Source: Bordetella parapertussis
GTDB lineage: Bacteria > Pseudomonadota > Gammaproteobacteria > Burkholderiales > Burkholderiaceae_B
Direction: 5' to 3'
DNA length: 22,110 bases
NCBI GenBank assembly: GCA_945911685.1
Contig: CAMEAW010000041.1
Coordinates: forward strand, 1 to 22,110
Positions 9,398 to 18,467 of this stretch are shown in pieces. Position 1 is the first letter of the stretch; every line of letters begins with the position of its first letter. Under the pieces are notes generated by a model that worked only from the letters and a program-made list of their open reading frames with translations, was not told where the DNA came from and ran no database searches. The translations under genes were made by a program, and so were the position numbers.

Positions 9398-12224
9398 GTT
9401 TCACCACGTCTTTGTCAGTTCCCTCAATCTGCTCAAGGCAAGTACGCACAATTTTTTCCATACGCATGAAGCGCGAACCTTTAATAAGTACACTTTTTGC
9501 CGTGTGCTGCGCGATCCAGTCGCTTGCCTCTTCGTGCGTCTCGCAAATGATTGCTTGCGTGCCAAACGCGGTTGCGCTGAGACGCGTTGCCTGCCCAAGC
9601 GTCAACAAGTGGTTGATACCACGCTCGCGTGCGTAGGCACCAACCTCTTCATGCATCGCAGGGCCGTTATCGCCCACCTCGCCCATATCACCGAGTACAA
9701 GTACACGCGGAGCCGGCAAAGAGGCGAGCACGTCAATCGCTGCGCGTACCGAGTCTGGATTGGCGTTGTAAGAGTCATCAATCAGCATCACGCCCTTGGC
9801 CAGGCGATGCGGTTGCATACGACCTGAAACCGCGTGAAAGGCAGCAAGGCCTTGTTCGATTGCTCGCATTGGCACTGCCGCAGCTACGGCACAGGTTGCC
9901 GCCGCCAGCGCATTGAGCACGTTGTGCGCGCCCGGCACCGACAGCGCCACGCGGCCTTCGCCTGCCGGCGTATGAACGGTGAAGCTAGTGCCTAGGGCAT
10001 CAGTGTGTACATCACTGGCCCAAACTTCAGCGTGTTCACTCATGCCAAAGCGTAGGCTAGTGCGCTCGCTCGCCAGCTCGAGCCATAGCTGAGAAAAGGT
10101 GTCTGCCACCGGAAATACTTTTACACCCTCAGGCATCAAGGCGGCATAGACTGCGGCGTTTTCACGCGCCACCGCCTCAACGTTCACCATGAACTCTTGA
10201 TGTTCGCGCTGAGCGTTATTGACTAACGCCACTGTAGGCTCAGTCAGCTGAGCCAAGATGGCGATTTCACCCGGATGATTCATGCCCAACTCAATCACGG
10301 CTGCTTGATGCTCGTGGCGCAAGCGCAGCAGAGTCAAAGGCACACCTAACTCATTATTCAGATTGCCAACGGTTGCTAACCGGTGGGTCTCACCCAGCCA
10401 AGCGGCCAGAATGGAAGAAATCATTTCTTTGGTGGTCGTTTTGCCATTACTGCCCGTCACCGCAATCATAGGGATGGCAAACTGCCGGCGCCAGGCACGC
10501 CCGAGCTGCAGCAGCGCGGCACGGGTATCGCCCAAGGCAATTTGCGCTAAGCCAGGCACAGGCCGGATCGCCTCAACGATGGCTGCGCAGGCGCCCGCCG
10601 CCTGAATGTGCTCAAGGTAGTCGTGACCATCAAAGTGGTCGCCCTTAATGGCTAAAAATATTGAGCCGACTTCGAGACGACGCGAATCAGTTTGAATCGT
10701 GCGGTGCTGTTTCAATAACAATGCAGCTTGCGCCCATTGGCGATCATCGAAAGGAACGCGCTGGCCAGCGATCTCTTGATACGTTTCGTGACCTTTGCCT
10801 GCAATGAGCACTAGATCGTTTGGCGCCGCACCCAAGACAGCCATCAAAATGGCCTGGGCCCGGTCTGGCTCAATCCTCACATTGGTGCGAACAGCAGGCA
10901 ACGCTGCAACGATCTGGGCAATGATGGCCTGTGGGTTTTCATCGCGCGGGTTGTCACTCGTCACAATGAATCGATCGGCCAATCGCTGCGCTACTTCACC
11001 CATCAACGGGCGTTTACCCGCGTCACGGTTACCGCCGCAACCCATCACGCACCAAACCTGCGCGCCGCGTGCCTGCACCAACTCGCGCGCGACCTCTAAG
11101 GCGCGTGTCAGCGCATCTGGAGTATGGGCATAGTCAACTAAAACCGTCGGTACAGCGAGATCAGTCAGAATGGGGTCGACCGTTTGGAGCCGTCCGTCAA
11201 CAGGTGCGAGCTTGGCAAAGCTGGCGGCAATCTCAACCAACGACCAATCAAGCGCTTTAAGCAAACCCGCTACGCATAACAGATTTGAAATATTGTGCCA
11301 GCCATGCAGTTTCGTTTCAATGGCGACCTGCTCGCTCTTCGCATGCAATACCCAAGCCGCACCGTGCGGTGTGTTGGCCAAGCGCTCTGCACACAGTGAG
11401 ACAACGCTCGAATTGCGATCGGGCTCTAGGCCATACATGACGATCGGGCAAGCGATGCTTGAAGCTAGGCTCGCGCTAAACGCATCGTCGCCATTAAGCA
11501 CCGCCGCCTGAAGCTCCGGCCAGGCAAACAGACGGGCCTTAGCAGCGGCATACGCCTGCATGGTGTGGTGATAATCGAGATGATCGCGCGAAAGATTTGT
11601 GAACCCAGCCGCAAAAATACGCACGCCGGCAAGCCGCCCTTGCTCTAGACCAATGGATGAGGCCTCAAGCGAGACATACTGCGCACCGGCCTCTCGTAAC
11701 GCCGCCAAGCTTCGGTGAACCGAAATGACATCCGGGGTCGTGAGCGTACCTGCACGTACCGATCCATCCGGAAAGCGTACTCCCAAGGTGCCAAGCGCTC
11801 CGGCTGCGTGGCCAGCCGACTGCAGCGCATCGGTCAGCCATTGCACACAACTCGTTTTGCCATTGGTTCCGGTCACCGCCATGACTTTCAGATGCGCCGA
11901 AGGCTGGTCATACCAACGATCGGCAAGTGCGCCGAGACGCTCTTTTAAGTCAGTCAGCCCCAACACGGGCACGCTGAAATCTGCCGCTTGCCATTGCGCC
12001 GCCGACTCAACATGCACGAGAACTGCGGCAGCCCCCTGCTTGATCGCTGCAGCGATGAAATGCTTGCCATCGCGGGTGAGGCCTGGGCACGCCACGAACA
12101 CGTCGCCTGCGCGCACGTCTCGTGAGTCGGCCTGCAAGTGGACGCCGCACTCAATCGTGCTGCGTAGCAATGCCACCAGGTCCTCTGTGGATATATGGGC
12201 ATCTAGCAGCACCGCATGTGTCAT
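9387..12224 (-). CDS. murEF: Bifunctional MurE-MurF ligase (fused)
   Basis: One 945-codon frame carries two Mur ligases. Residues ~1-505 are MurE, which adds meso-diaminopimelate to UDP-MurNAc-L-Ala-D-Glu: P-loop VTGTNGKTS at 117-125, the DNPR diaminopimelate-selecting motif at 424-427, and GKGHETYQ at 476-483. Residues ~506-945 are MurF, which adds D-Ala-D-Ala: TDSRR at 512-516, P-loop [12 protein letters not shown] at 589-600, GMNHPGEI at 647-654 and DDSYNANP at 816-823. MurE runs directly into MurF with no linker, and MurF seems to lack roughly its first 20 residues compared with free-standing enzymes. MurE-MurF fusions are known in Bordetella, so this supports an Alcaligenaceae origin. 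The ATG at 12224 overlaps the ftsI stop as ATGA. Confidence 0.95.
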   Translation of the reverse strand: MTHAVLLDAHISTEDLVALLRSTIECGVHLQADSRDVRAGDVFVACPGLTRDGKHFIAAAIKQGAAAVLVHVESAAQWQAADFSVPVLGLTDLKERLGALADRWYDQPSAHLKVMAVTGTNGKTSCVQWLTDALQSAGHAAGALGTLGVRFPDGSVRAGTLTTPDVISVHRSLAALREAGAQYVSLEASSIGLEQGRLAGVRIFAAGFTNLSRDHLDYHHTMQAYAAAKARLFAWPELQAAVLNGDDAFSASLASSIACPIVMYGLEPDRNSSVVSLCAERLANTPHGAAWVLHAKSEQVAIETKLHGWHNISNLLCVAGLLKALDWSLVEIAASFAKLAPVDGRLQTVDPILTDLAVPTVLVDYAHTPDALTRALEVARELVQARGAQVWCVMGCGGNRDAGKRPLMGEVAQRLADRFIVTSDNPRDENPQAIIAQIVAALPAVRTNVRIEPDRAQAILMAVLGAAPNDLVLIAGKGHETYQEIAGQRVPFDDRQWAQAALLLKQHRTIQTDSRRLEVGSIFLAIKGDHFDGHDYLEHIQAAGACAAIVEAIRPVPGLAQIALGDTRAALLQLGRAWRRQFAIPMIAVTGSNGKTTTKEMISSILAAWLGETHRLATVGNLNNELGVPLTLLRLRHEHQAAVIELGMNHPGEIAILAQLTEPTVALVNNAQREHQEFMVNVEAVARENAAVYAALMPEGVKVFPVADTFSQLWLELASERTSLRFGMSEHAEVWASDVHTDALGTSFTVHTPAGEGRVALSVPGAHNVLNALAAATCAVAAAVPMRAIEQGLAAFHAVSGRMQPHRLAKGVMLIDDSYNANPDSVRAAIDVLASLPAPRVLVLGDMGEVGDNGPAMHEEVGAYARERGINHLLTLGQATRLSATAFGTQAIICETHEEASDWIAQHTAKSVLIKGSRFMRMEKIVRTCLEQIEGTDKDVVKHAV

Positions 12225-13945
12225 CGCGAGCCCCTACCAACCGCGGCAACAGCCAAGTCGAGCGCCGTATCGGGTTGCACGTTCATCGTACGTAAGGCAC
12301 CACCAACAATCGTAGCAAAGACTGGGGCTGCGACCTTGCCGCCGTAATACACGCCAGATTGTGGCTCATCGATGGTGACTGCCACCACAATACGCGGATC
12401 CGATACCGGCGCGAAACCTACAAACGAGCCACGATAGCGACTTGTGCTGTATTTACCATCTACGATCTTACGTGCGGTACCGCTCTTTCCTGCGACGCGA
12501 TAGCCTTGCACTTGTGCCGCTTTCGCGCCTTCCGGTCCAGCCGCAGCCTCAAGCCACATACGAATTTTTTGCGCGACCTCGGGTGGGTAGATTGGGGTAG
12601 TCGTGGCTTGATCCTCGCGCTTGACCAAAGACAAGCCAACCATGTCCCCTTCGCGGGCAAACACAGTGTAGGCGCGCGCTACCTGCAAAAGCGAAACCGA
12701 TAACCCGTAGCCGTATGACATGGTGGCTTTTTCAATTAGACGCCAACGTTCGTAGGGCCTGAGTCGCCCGGCTGCCGCACCTGGAAACCCGGTCTGTGGA
12801 ACTTGCCCAAGCCCAAGCTCGTTAAACCGAGTCCACATTTCTCGCGACTGTAGTTTTTCTGAAATCAGCGTCATCCCGATATTGCTTGACTTCAGCAACA
12901 CACCCGCCGGGTCAAGCGTGCCGTTCGCACTCACATCGCTGATGGTGGCGCCCTGATAATTGAACTTACCGTTACCCGTGTTGAAGGAGGTCGCAGGGGT
13001 AATGCGCTTGAGCTCGAGTGCAAGGCCAACGGTAAACGGCTTCATGATCGAGCCGGGTTCAAACGTATCAGTGAGCGCCTGGTTGCGAAGATTACCGCCG
13101 CGAAACGATTCGCGACGATTGGGATCGTAGGTGGGCATATTGCCCAGCGCTAGGATCTCACCCGTCTTCACATCAATCACCACTGCAGCTGCACCCTTGG
13201 CCTTGTTGGTCACCATCGCCTCTTGCAGCGCACGGTAGACCTGGTACTGAATACGCGTATCGAGCGACAACTTAATATTTTGACCGTCTACCGGAAAGTC
13301 AACGGCCCCCACGCTTTCGATCGTACGGCCCAATCGGTCTCTCATAATGCGACGACTGCCAGCTTGCCCCGAAAGCTGCTCGTCAAACAGATACTCAACA
13401 CCCTCTTGGCCGCGATCTTCTACGTTATTAAAGCCAACGACGTTGGCCATGACTTCGCTTTCAGGATACAAGCGGCGATTGTCTGGTTGCTGGATCAACC
13501 CCGGAATGCGTAAGTCAGTGACTTTTTGCGCGATCTCAAGGGGTACCTGACGCTTTAAATATACAAAGGGTTTTTCGTCAGCAATTTTTTTACGCAATTC
13601 ATCAGGGGAAAATTCAAGCAATTCAGCAAGTTGTTGGAGCTTTTTGGGGGAGGCCTCTCTGGTATCTTTTGGACGAATCGCGATGGATCGGGCGGGCACG
13701 CTTGCCGCAAGGACGACGCCGTTACGATCTAGAATCTTGCCACGACTGGCGTGCAAGGTCAGCGTGCTTTCGTAGATACGCTCGCCACGCTGCTGTAAAA
13801 ATTCAGTCGTGATGCCCTGCAGATATAACGCACGCAGAGCCAAGGCCAAGAAGGCCAACCCCAACAAGCTCAATACTAAGCGGCCGCGCCAAAGCGGATA
13901 GTGCACGCGCAGCACGGGGTTATCGAAAAAGGGCAGCCGCTTCAT
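12221..13945 (-). CDS. ftsI: Septal transpeptidase FtsI (PBP3)
   Basis: FtsI is the class B penicillin-binding protein that cross-links septal peptidoglycan with FtsW. The 574-aa product has one N-terminal membrane helix (about 22-43), a pedestal domain containing RGKILDRNG (68-76), and a C-terminal transpeptidase domain. The three active-site motifs are present: SxxK at 299-302 (SIMK, catalytic S299), SxN at 353-355 (SSN) and KSGT at 487-490. The length matches the family. The ATG at 13945 overlaps the ftsL stop as ATGA and has a GGGGCGAG ribosome binding site. The 3' end overlaps murE-murF. Confidence 0.97.
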   Translation of the reverse strand: MKRLPFFDNPVLRVHYPLWRGRLVLSLLGLAFLALALRALYLQGITTEFLQQRGERIYESTLTLHASRGKILDRNGVVLAASVPARSIAIRPKDTREASPKKLQQLAELLEFSPDELRKKIADEKPFVYLKRQVPLEIAQKVTDLRIPGLIQQPDNRRLYPESEVMANVVGFNNVEDRGQEGVEYLFDEQLSGQAGSRRIMRDRLGRTIESVGAVDFPVDGQNIKLSLDTRIQYQVYRALQEAMVTNKAKGAAAVVIDVKTGEILALGNMPTYDPNRRESFRGGNLRNQALTDTFEPGSIMKPFTVGLALELKRITPATSFNTGNGKFNYQGATISDVSANGTLDPAGVLLKSSNIGMTLISEKLQSREMWTRFNELGLGQVPQTGFPGAAAGRLRPYERWRLIEKATMSYGYGLSVSLLQVARAYTVFAREGDMVGLSLVKREDQATTTPIYPPEVAQKIRMWLEAAAGPEGAKAAQVQGYRVAGKSGTARKIVDGKYSTSRYRGSFVGFAPVSDPRIVVAVTIDEPQSGVYYGGKVAAPVFATIVGGALRTMNVQPDTALDLAVAAVGRGSR

Positions 13946-14235
13946 TTCTCGCCCCTTTGGGTCGCGCTTGAAGCAGACTGATTAATATAAATTGTGCGAT
14001 CAGGCACAATCGAGGTCATTTTTAGTTGCTCGCGAGCCAGCTTATCAACGTTTGCATTACGTGCTTGCTCGGCACGATCAAGCTGCAACTGTCGCCATTC
14101 AATATCAAAGTTCAGCGCCTGCGTTCTTGAGCGATCGAGCTCAACGTAAAGCTGCCGCGCCTGGTAGCGCGCGGTCACGAGCGAGATCGCCGAGATCATC
14201 AACACACCGGCCACCAGAATGCACAGGCGCCCCAT
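13942..14235 (-). CDS. ftsL: Cell division protein FtsL
   Basis: FtsL is a small bitopic divisome protein that forms a complex with FtsB and FtsQ and activates FtsWI. The 97-aa product has a membrane helix at about 3-21 and then a likely coiled coil at about 25-72, rich in Leu, Gln, Glu and Arg. It ends with the LKMTSIVPDRTIYI block seen in other beta-proteobacterial FtsL proteins. Sequence identity alone is weak for this family, so the call rests on topology plus position between rsmH and ftsI. Its ATG shares one base with the rsmH stop (TGATG), and GGGGCG lies upstream. Confidence 0.93.
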   Translation of the reverse strand: MGRLCILVAGVLMISAISLVTARYQARQLYVELDRSRTQALNFDIEWRQLQLDRAEQARNANVDKLAREQLKMTSIVPDRTIYINQSASSATQRGEK

Positions 14236-15302
14236 CAGTGCGCCCCTTTTTTGCCACGCCTGACCACCCGCTTGGGCGCCGGCGAGTAAGCGGCTGCGCC
14301 TTGCGTACCCAAGGCCGTTGACGTGCGTTCGGCAACCCGCAAAACGGCCGAGCGCGAGCGCGTATTTTCTCTAATCTCGTTATGGGTCGGCAGGACACGC
14401 GCCAGCGCCAGCAATACCGGCTGAGGCATTTCGCTTTCACGCAGAGGGAGGCGGGCGTACGCGGCTTCAGGTTTCGAAGCCGCGGTAATGAACTGCTTGA
14501 CAACGCGATCTTCCAGCGAGTGGAAGCTAATCACGGCCATACGTCCGCCTGTTTTTAATAAATTCAGAGCTGCCTGGAGGGCGTTCTCGAGTTCTTGAAG
14601 TTCACGATTGAGGTAAATCCGTAAAGCCTGAAAGGTGCGTGTAGCCGGGTGTTGACCCTTTTCGCGCGTACGGACGACACTTGACACGAGCTCGGCGAGC
14701 TCGAGCGTGGTGTTGAGCGGACGTTCTGCGCGGCGAGCATCAATCGCCTTTGCAATCTGAAAAGCAAACCGTTCTTCGCCATAGTTGACTATGACCTCCT
14801 GCATCTCTTGAATACTGGCCTGCGCTAACCACTGCGCAGCTGTCTCACCTCGCGTGGTGTCCATCCTCATATCAAGCGGGCCATCCCGCATGAACGAAAA
14901 TCCACGCCCTGCATCATCAATCTGCGGCGACGAAACCCCCAGATCTAACATCACGCCGTCAATGGTGTCTATCCGTAAGGCCAACAACGCCTCGCGCATA
15001 TCGCCAAACGCCTCATGAATCACCGAAACGCGATGATCCGTTTGGGCCAACTGCCTTGCTACCTCAATCGCTTGAGGATCCTTGTCAAACACCACCAGCC
15101 TTGCATCGGCGTTCAGCCTGGCCAGCAGCGCTTTTGAATGGCCACCTCGGCCAAACGTTGCATCAACATACACACCCGACAAGCGACGGCCTTGCTCAGC
15201 GACGCAGTCTTCAGACAACACGTCGCGCTTTCCATAATCAGCTACGACCAAGGCCTCGATTGTCGGCTCGAGCAATACGGGCCGGTGGGCAAACTCGGTC
15301 AC
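14235..15302 (-). CDS. rsmH: 16S rRNA (cytosine-1402-N4)-methyltransferase RsmH
   Basis: RsmH (formerly MraW) uses S-adenosylmethionine to methylate N4 of C1402 in the 16S rRNA decoding site. The 355-aa product is longer than the ~313 aa of E. coli. The N-terminal [13 protein letters not shown] (6-18) and the SAM loop [10 protein letters not shown] (47-56) are separated by an insertion of about 24 residues (~19-43). Later motifs include [34 protein letters not shown] and [14 protein letters not shown]. The C-terminus is basic ([12 protein letters not shown]). The start is a GTG at 15302, three bases after the mraZ stop, with no Shine-Dalgarno, suggesting coupling to mraZ. Confidence 0.96.
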   Translation of the reverse strand: MTEFAHRPVLLEPTIEALVVADYGKRDVLSEDCVAEQGRRLSGVYVDATFGRGGHSKALLARLNADARLVVFDKDPQAIEVARQLAQTDHRVSVIHEAFGDMREALLALRIDTIDGVMLDLGVSSPQIDDAGRGFSFMRDGPLDMRMDTTRGETAAQWLAQASIQEMQEVIVNYGEERFAFQIAKAIDARRAERPLNTTLELAELVSSVVRTREKGQHPATRTFQALRIYLNRELQELENALQAALNLLKTGGRMAVISFHSLEDRVVKQFITAASKPEAAYARLPLRESEMPQPVLLALARVLPTHNEIRENTRSRSAVLRVAERTSTALGTQGAAAYSPAPKRVVRRGKKGAH

Positions 15303-15305
15303 GGC

Positions 15306-15734
15306 TTAAAACGAAAACTGGTTTAAAACATCACCCATGCCTTGCGACAAATCAGCGGCCTCGCGGCGCGCCAATGCCGCGGCATCCCACAACTCAAAGT
15401 GCGCGCCCATCCCCAGCAACATCACATCGCGCGTAAACCCAGCGGCCGTGCGCAGTTCAGGTGCTACAAGTATTCGACCCGAACCATCAAGCTCTACGTC
15501 TTGCGCGTTACCGAGCAGTAAGCGCTGAAGCGCGCGCGCTGACATTGGAAAAGCGGCGATTTGCTCGCGCTTGGTTTCCCATTCGGGGCGGGGGTACACC
15601 AAAAGGCATCCATCTGGATGGCGGGTGAGTGTGAGGCAGCCCTTCGCCTGCTCGATCAGAGCGTCGCGATGCCGAGTCGGAACATTGATCCGACCTTTCG
15701 CATCAAGCGTGAGAGCACTGCTGCCTTGAAACAC
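15306..15734 (-). CDS. mraZ: Transcriptional regulator MraZ
   Basis: MraZ is a DNA-binding protein that forms rings and in E. coli represses its own dcw promoter. The 142-aa product has the usual two AbrB/SpoVT-like halves. The first carries DAKGRINVP at 11-19; the second carries [14 protein letters not shown] at 82-95. The GTG start at 15734 gives the normal family N-terminus ([15 protein letters not shown]) and has a GGGG motif 7 bases upstream, itself inside the last predicted MraZ box. It is the first gene of the cluster, and the upstream promoter and repeats suggest it controls the entire unit. Confidence 0.97.
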   Translation of the reverse strand: MFQGSSALTLDAKGRINVPTRHRDALIEQAKGCLTLTRHPDGCLLVYPRPEWETKREQIAAFPMSARALQRLLLGNAQDVELDGSGRILVAPELRTAAGFTRDVMLLGMGAHFELWDAAALARREAADLSQGMGDVLNQFSF

Positions 15735-15737
15735 CGA

Positions 15738-15777
15738 ATTACCCCACTTAAATACACAAAAACCTACTTTTCACCAC
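15738..15777 (-). promoter_or_regulatory. Predicted MraZ operator, four 10-bp repeats
   Basis: Read on the minus strand, four consecutive 10-base units start with GT: GTGGTGAAAA, GTAGGTTTTT, GTGTATTTAA and GTGGGGTAAT. The spacing is exactly 10 bp. Known MraZ operators are TGGGN repeats with 10-bp periodicity between the promoter and mraZ, so position and form both match. The units are degenerate: only the last is a full TGGG, and the third departs most. The array begins within the -10 box and ends just before the start codon, which fits repression by blocking RNA polymerase. Confidence 0.7.
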
Positions 15778-15804
15778 TTTAAGCGAATGGTTAGGCTCGG
15801 TCAA
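15776..15804 (-). promoter_or_regulatory. Promoter of the mraZ/dcw operon
   Basis: On the minus strand a TTGACC -35 box (15804-15799) and a TAAAGT -10 box (15781-15776) are separated by exactly 17 bp. Transcription would start near 15769, about 35 bases before the mraZ start codon. This is the only strong sigma-70 match I see ahead of the cluster. The DNA further upstream, to about 15910, is rich in A and T. Confidence 0.75.
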
Positions 15805-16007
15805 GCGTGAATTGAGTTTTTTTCAATAGGAACAAGGGGTTAGCGCATTATTTGAAATTTAGTCTAAAGCTTAATACTCAAATAAATCAAAGGATTGCAA
15901 GCTTAATTAAAAGTCGTTTGTGATACAGCCAACAAGGGATTACCCTATGCGCCAAGGAGCTATTTGCGCGATTTGGAGCGATTATTGAGAAAAGTTGGAT
16001 AAAAAGT

Positions 16008-16421
16008 GCAAGACAGACCTATAGGCCGGATTCTGTATGCCTAATTGCTTAGGCTGGCAATCATTCCTCTTGGCGTGCCATTGCTGGCATGCTCTAGCCA
16101 CCTACCCGCATACTTGAGCGAGCCGCCCGTCGTGACACAAGGTCACACGCATGCCTATTTGGTGTTGCTCCGGATAGAGGTTGCCGCGTTTCACCCTGCA
16201 TTGTTAGAGCTGACAAGCAGCTTCAGCATCACGGCAACACCGTGACAGAGTGCACCCAAGAGCACACCCCCAATACAGACTCGTCTCTGTGGCCCTAGTC
16301 CTCAGCCCCTTGTTCGCTTGCGCCAACACCTGACCGGACGGTCGTTAACCGTTATCCTGCCCTATGGAGTCCGGACCTTCCTCGCTGCCCGAAGGCACCG
16401 CGATTGCCCAGTCTGTCTTGC
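16008..16421 (-). ncRNA. rnpB: RNase P RNA (class A)
   Basis: This is the catalytic RNA of ribonuclease P, which trims the 5' leader of pre-tRNAs. The ends pair as an 11-bp P1 helix (16411-16421 with 16008-16018). The conserved 5' core block GAGGAAGGTCCGGACTCC and the 3' core block ACAGAATCCGGCCTATAGG are both present and pair as helix P4 with the usual bulged U. The length of about 414 fits bacterial type A RNA. Within P4 one pair differs from the usual A-U and is G-C, with both strands changed. A run of five T follows shortly after P1 on the minus strand and may serve as the 3' end signal. Short reading frames on the plus strand here are not genes. Confidence 0.95.
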
Positions 16422-16427
16422 CTGTGC

Positions 16428-16433
16428 ATTGTA
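16428..16433 (-). promoter_or_regulatory. Likely -10 box of rnpB
   Basis: TACAAT on the minus strand lies about 6 bases before the predicted 5' end of rnpB, the right place for a -10 box. I see no good -35 match at 16-18 bp; a TTGATA lies 26 bp upstream, too far. The call rests mainly on position. Confidence 0.45.
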
Positions 16434-16544
16434 CGGCCCAATCCCCTAACAGCTTTGGGTATCAACAAACAGTAAATCCCATGTCCTGCGACAATAGCGG
16501 TCTAACGAATCAACCGCGCGCCTGGCGTGCATACAGTCTCACTC

Positions 16545-18461
16545 ATGGCTATCGCTTTAATCTCACTCAGTGCCGTACACCTTGCCTATGGCCATCACCC
16601 TTTACTAGACGGCGCAGATCTCACGATTCAATCCGACGAACGCATTGGTTTAATCGGACGAAACGGCGCAGGTAAGTCTTCGCTACTTCGCCTGCTCGAC
16701 GGGCGCACTGAACCCGATGATGGTGCGATCACCGTGGCGGGGCATGTCAGAGTCGCTACAGTTGAACAAGAGCCCGTCCTCGATGAAACCCTGACGATCG
16801 AGCAGACCGTAATGGGCGAATATGACCCAGATAACGAAGACTGGCAACGAGGCCCACGCGTGCTGGCCTTGATTGACAAGCTCGGTTTACCACCAGAGGC
16901 CATCGTCGGAACACTGTCTGGCGGCATGCGCAAGCGTGTTGCGCTCATTAGCGCGATGGCAAATCAACCTACGCTTTTGCTGCTAGACGAGCCCACCAAC
17001 CACTTGGATCTCGATGGCATCAACTGGCTTGAAACAACGCTTAAGCAATGGTCAGGCAGTGCGATCATCATCACGCATGATCGACGTTTTCTAGATTCAA
17101 TCGCGACGCGCATCGTCGAGCTCGATCGCGGCAAGTTACTAAGCTTTCCAGGAAACTTTTCTGACTGGCAAGTGCGCAAAGCGCAATGGCTTGAATCACA
17201 GCGTCTTGAAAACGCGCGCTTTGACAAAATGCTGGCACAAGAAGAGATTTGGATTCGCAAGGGCGTTGAGGCCAGGCGCACGCGCAATGAGGGTCGCGTC
17301 AGGCGGCTTGAACAATTGCGTGTTGAGCGCGTTGCAAGACGCGAGCGTCAAGGCAATGTTCAACTCGCAGTTGATGCGGGACAACGCTCAGGCAAATTGG
17401 TGGCAGAACTTGAACACGTCAACAAATCGTTTGGCGACCATTGCGTCGTGAAAGATTATTCGACGATCATCATGCGCGGCGATCGCATCGGTTTCATCGG
17501 CCCAAATGGTGCCGGTAAAACAACGCTACTCAAACTGATCCTGGGTACCCTGCAAGCCGATACGGGCACGATCAAACTAGGCACCAATTTAAGCGTGGCG
17601 TACTTTGATCAGATGCGTAGCCAGTTGGATGAAAACGCAACGCTTGCCGACGTCATCAACCCCGGAAGCGAGTGGATTGAAATCGGCGGTAATCGCAAGC
17701 ATGTCATGAGTTACCTTGGTGACTTTTTGTTCGCGCCTGCGCGGGCGCAATCTCCGGTCAAGAGTCTGTCAGGCGGCGAGCGGGCGCGCTTATTATTGGC
17801 GCGTTTATTTGCACGCCCTGCCAACATCTTGGTTCTCGACGAGCCCACCAACGATCTTGATATCGAAACACTCGAGCTACTCGAAGAGCTACTACAAGAC
17901 TACCCCGGCACGGTGTTGCTCGTTAGCCATGATCGAACCTTTTTGGATAACGTCGTCACACAAACCATTGCCAGCGAAGGCAATGGCGGCTGGAAGGATT
18001 ACGTTGGCGGATTTGGCGACTGGGAGCGCCAGCGCACAACGCCCCAAAAGGCCTCTGCAATTGAAAAGCTGACGGCAGCGGCTGCGCCAAAAAAAACCTC
18101 TGTCGCTGAGAAGCTGACAGCGACAGGTGCTCCCAATCGCGCCGCACCTAATAGCCAAGCGACCAGTGCGAATTCCTCGCCCACGCAACCAACAAGCACG
18201 GCTACGGCGGCAAAGGGCGCCAGCAAAGCAAAGGGCGCAAAAATGACGCCCTGGGAAACCAAAGAGCTTGGGCAGCTGCCTGCCGAAATTCATGCCATTG
18301 AGCAAGAGCAGGCGCAGCTAGTCATTGAACTTGGCAACAGCGAACTGTACACAAACGACTCTGCCAAGCTTGCAACGATTCAAGCACGGATGTCCGAACT
18401 TGAATCGTTGTTGATCAAAAAGTTTGAACGCTGGGAGGCGCTAGAGGCGCGCAACCAGTAG
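16545..18461 (+). CDS. uup: ABC-F family ATPase, Uup type
   Basis: ABC-F proteins are soluble tandem ATPases without membrane segments that act on ribosomes; Uup is linked to ribosome function and to transposon excision and DNA repair phenotypes in E. coli. The 638-aa product has two ABC cassettes: Walker A GRNGAGKSS (38-46) with LSGGMRKR and LLLLDEPTNHLD near 123-155, and Walker A GPNGAGKTT (~318-326) with LSGGERARL and LVLDEPTNDLD near 407-439. A charged interdomain linker lies at about 205-280. After ~500 comes a low-complexity Ala/Lys/Thr/Ser stretch and then a coiled coil (~570-635) typical of the Uup DNA-binding tail. The frame is open from a GTG at 16527, but the ATG at 16545 matches family starts better. 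No clear Shine-Dalgarno is seen at either. Confidence 0.9.
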   Translation: MAIALISLSAVHLAYGHHPLLDGADLTIQSDERIGLIGRNGAGKSSLLRLLDGRTEPDDGAITVAGHVRVATVEQEPVLDETLTIEQTVMGEYDPDNEDWQRGPRVLALIDKLGLPPEAIVGTLSGGMRKRVALISAMANQPTLLLLDEPTNHLDLDGINWLETTLKQWSGSAIIITHDRRFLDSIATRIVELDRGKLLSFPGNFSDWQVRKAQWLESQRLENARFDKMLAQEEIWIRKGVEARRTRNEGRVRRLEQLRVERVARRERQGNVQLAVDAGQRSGKLVAELEHVNKSFGDHCVVKDYSTIIMRGDRIGFIGPNGAGKTTLLKLILGTLQADTGTIKLGTNLSVAYFDQMRSQLDENATLADVINPGSEWIEIGGNRKHVMSYLGDFLFAPARAQSPVKSLSGGERARLLLARLFARPANILVLDEPTNDLDIETLELLEELLQDYPGTVLLVSHDRTFLDNVVTQTIASEGNGGWKDYVGGFGDWERQRTTPQKASAIEKLTAAAAPKKTSVAEKLTATGAPNRAAPNSQATSANSSPTQPTSTATAAKGASKAKGAKMTPWETKELGQLPAEIHAIEQEQAQLVIELGNSELYTNDSAKLATIQARMSELESLLIKKFERWEALEARNQ

Positions 18462-18467
18462 TCTGCG

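Noticed and set aside
16045..16245. Plus-strand short frames (66 aa here and 103 aa from 16364).
   Set aside because: They lie on the opposite strand of rnpB and its promoter region, and the RNA structure explains the sequence.
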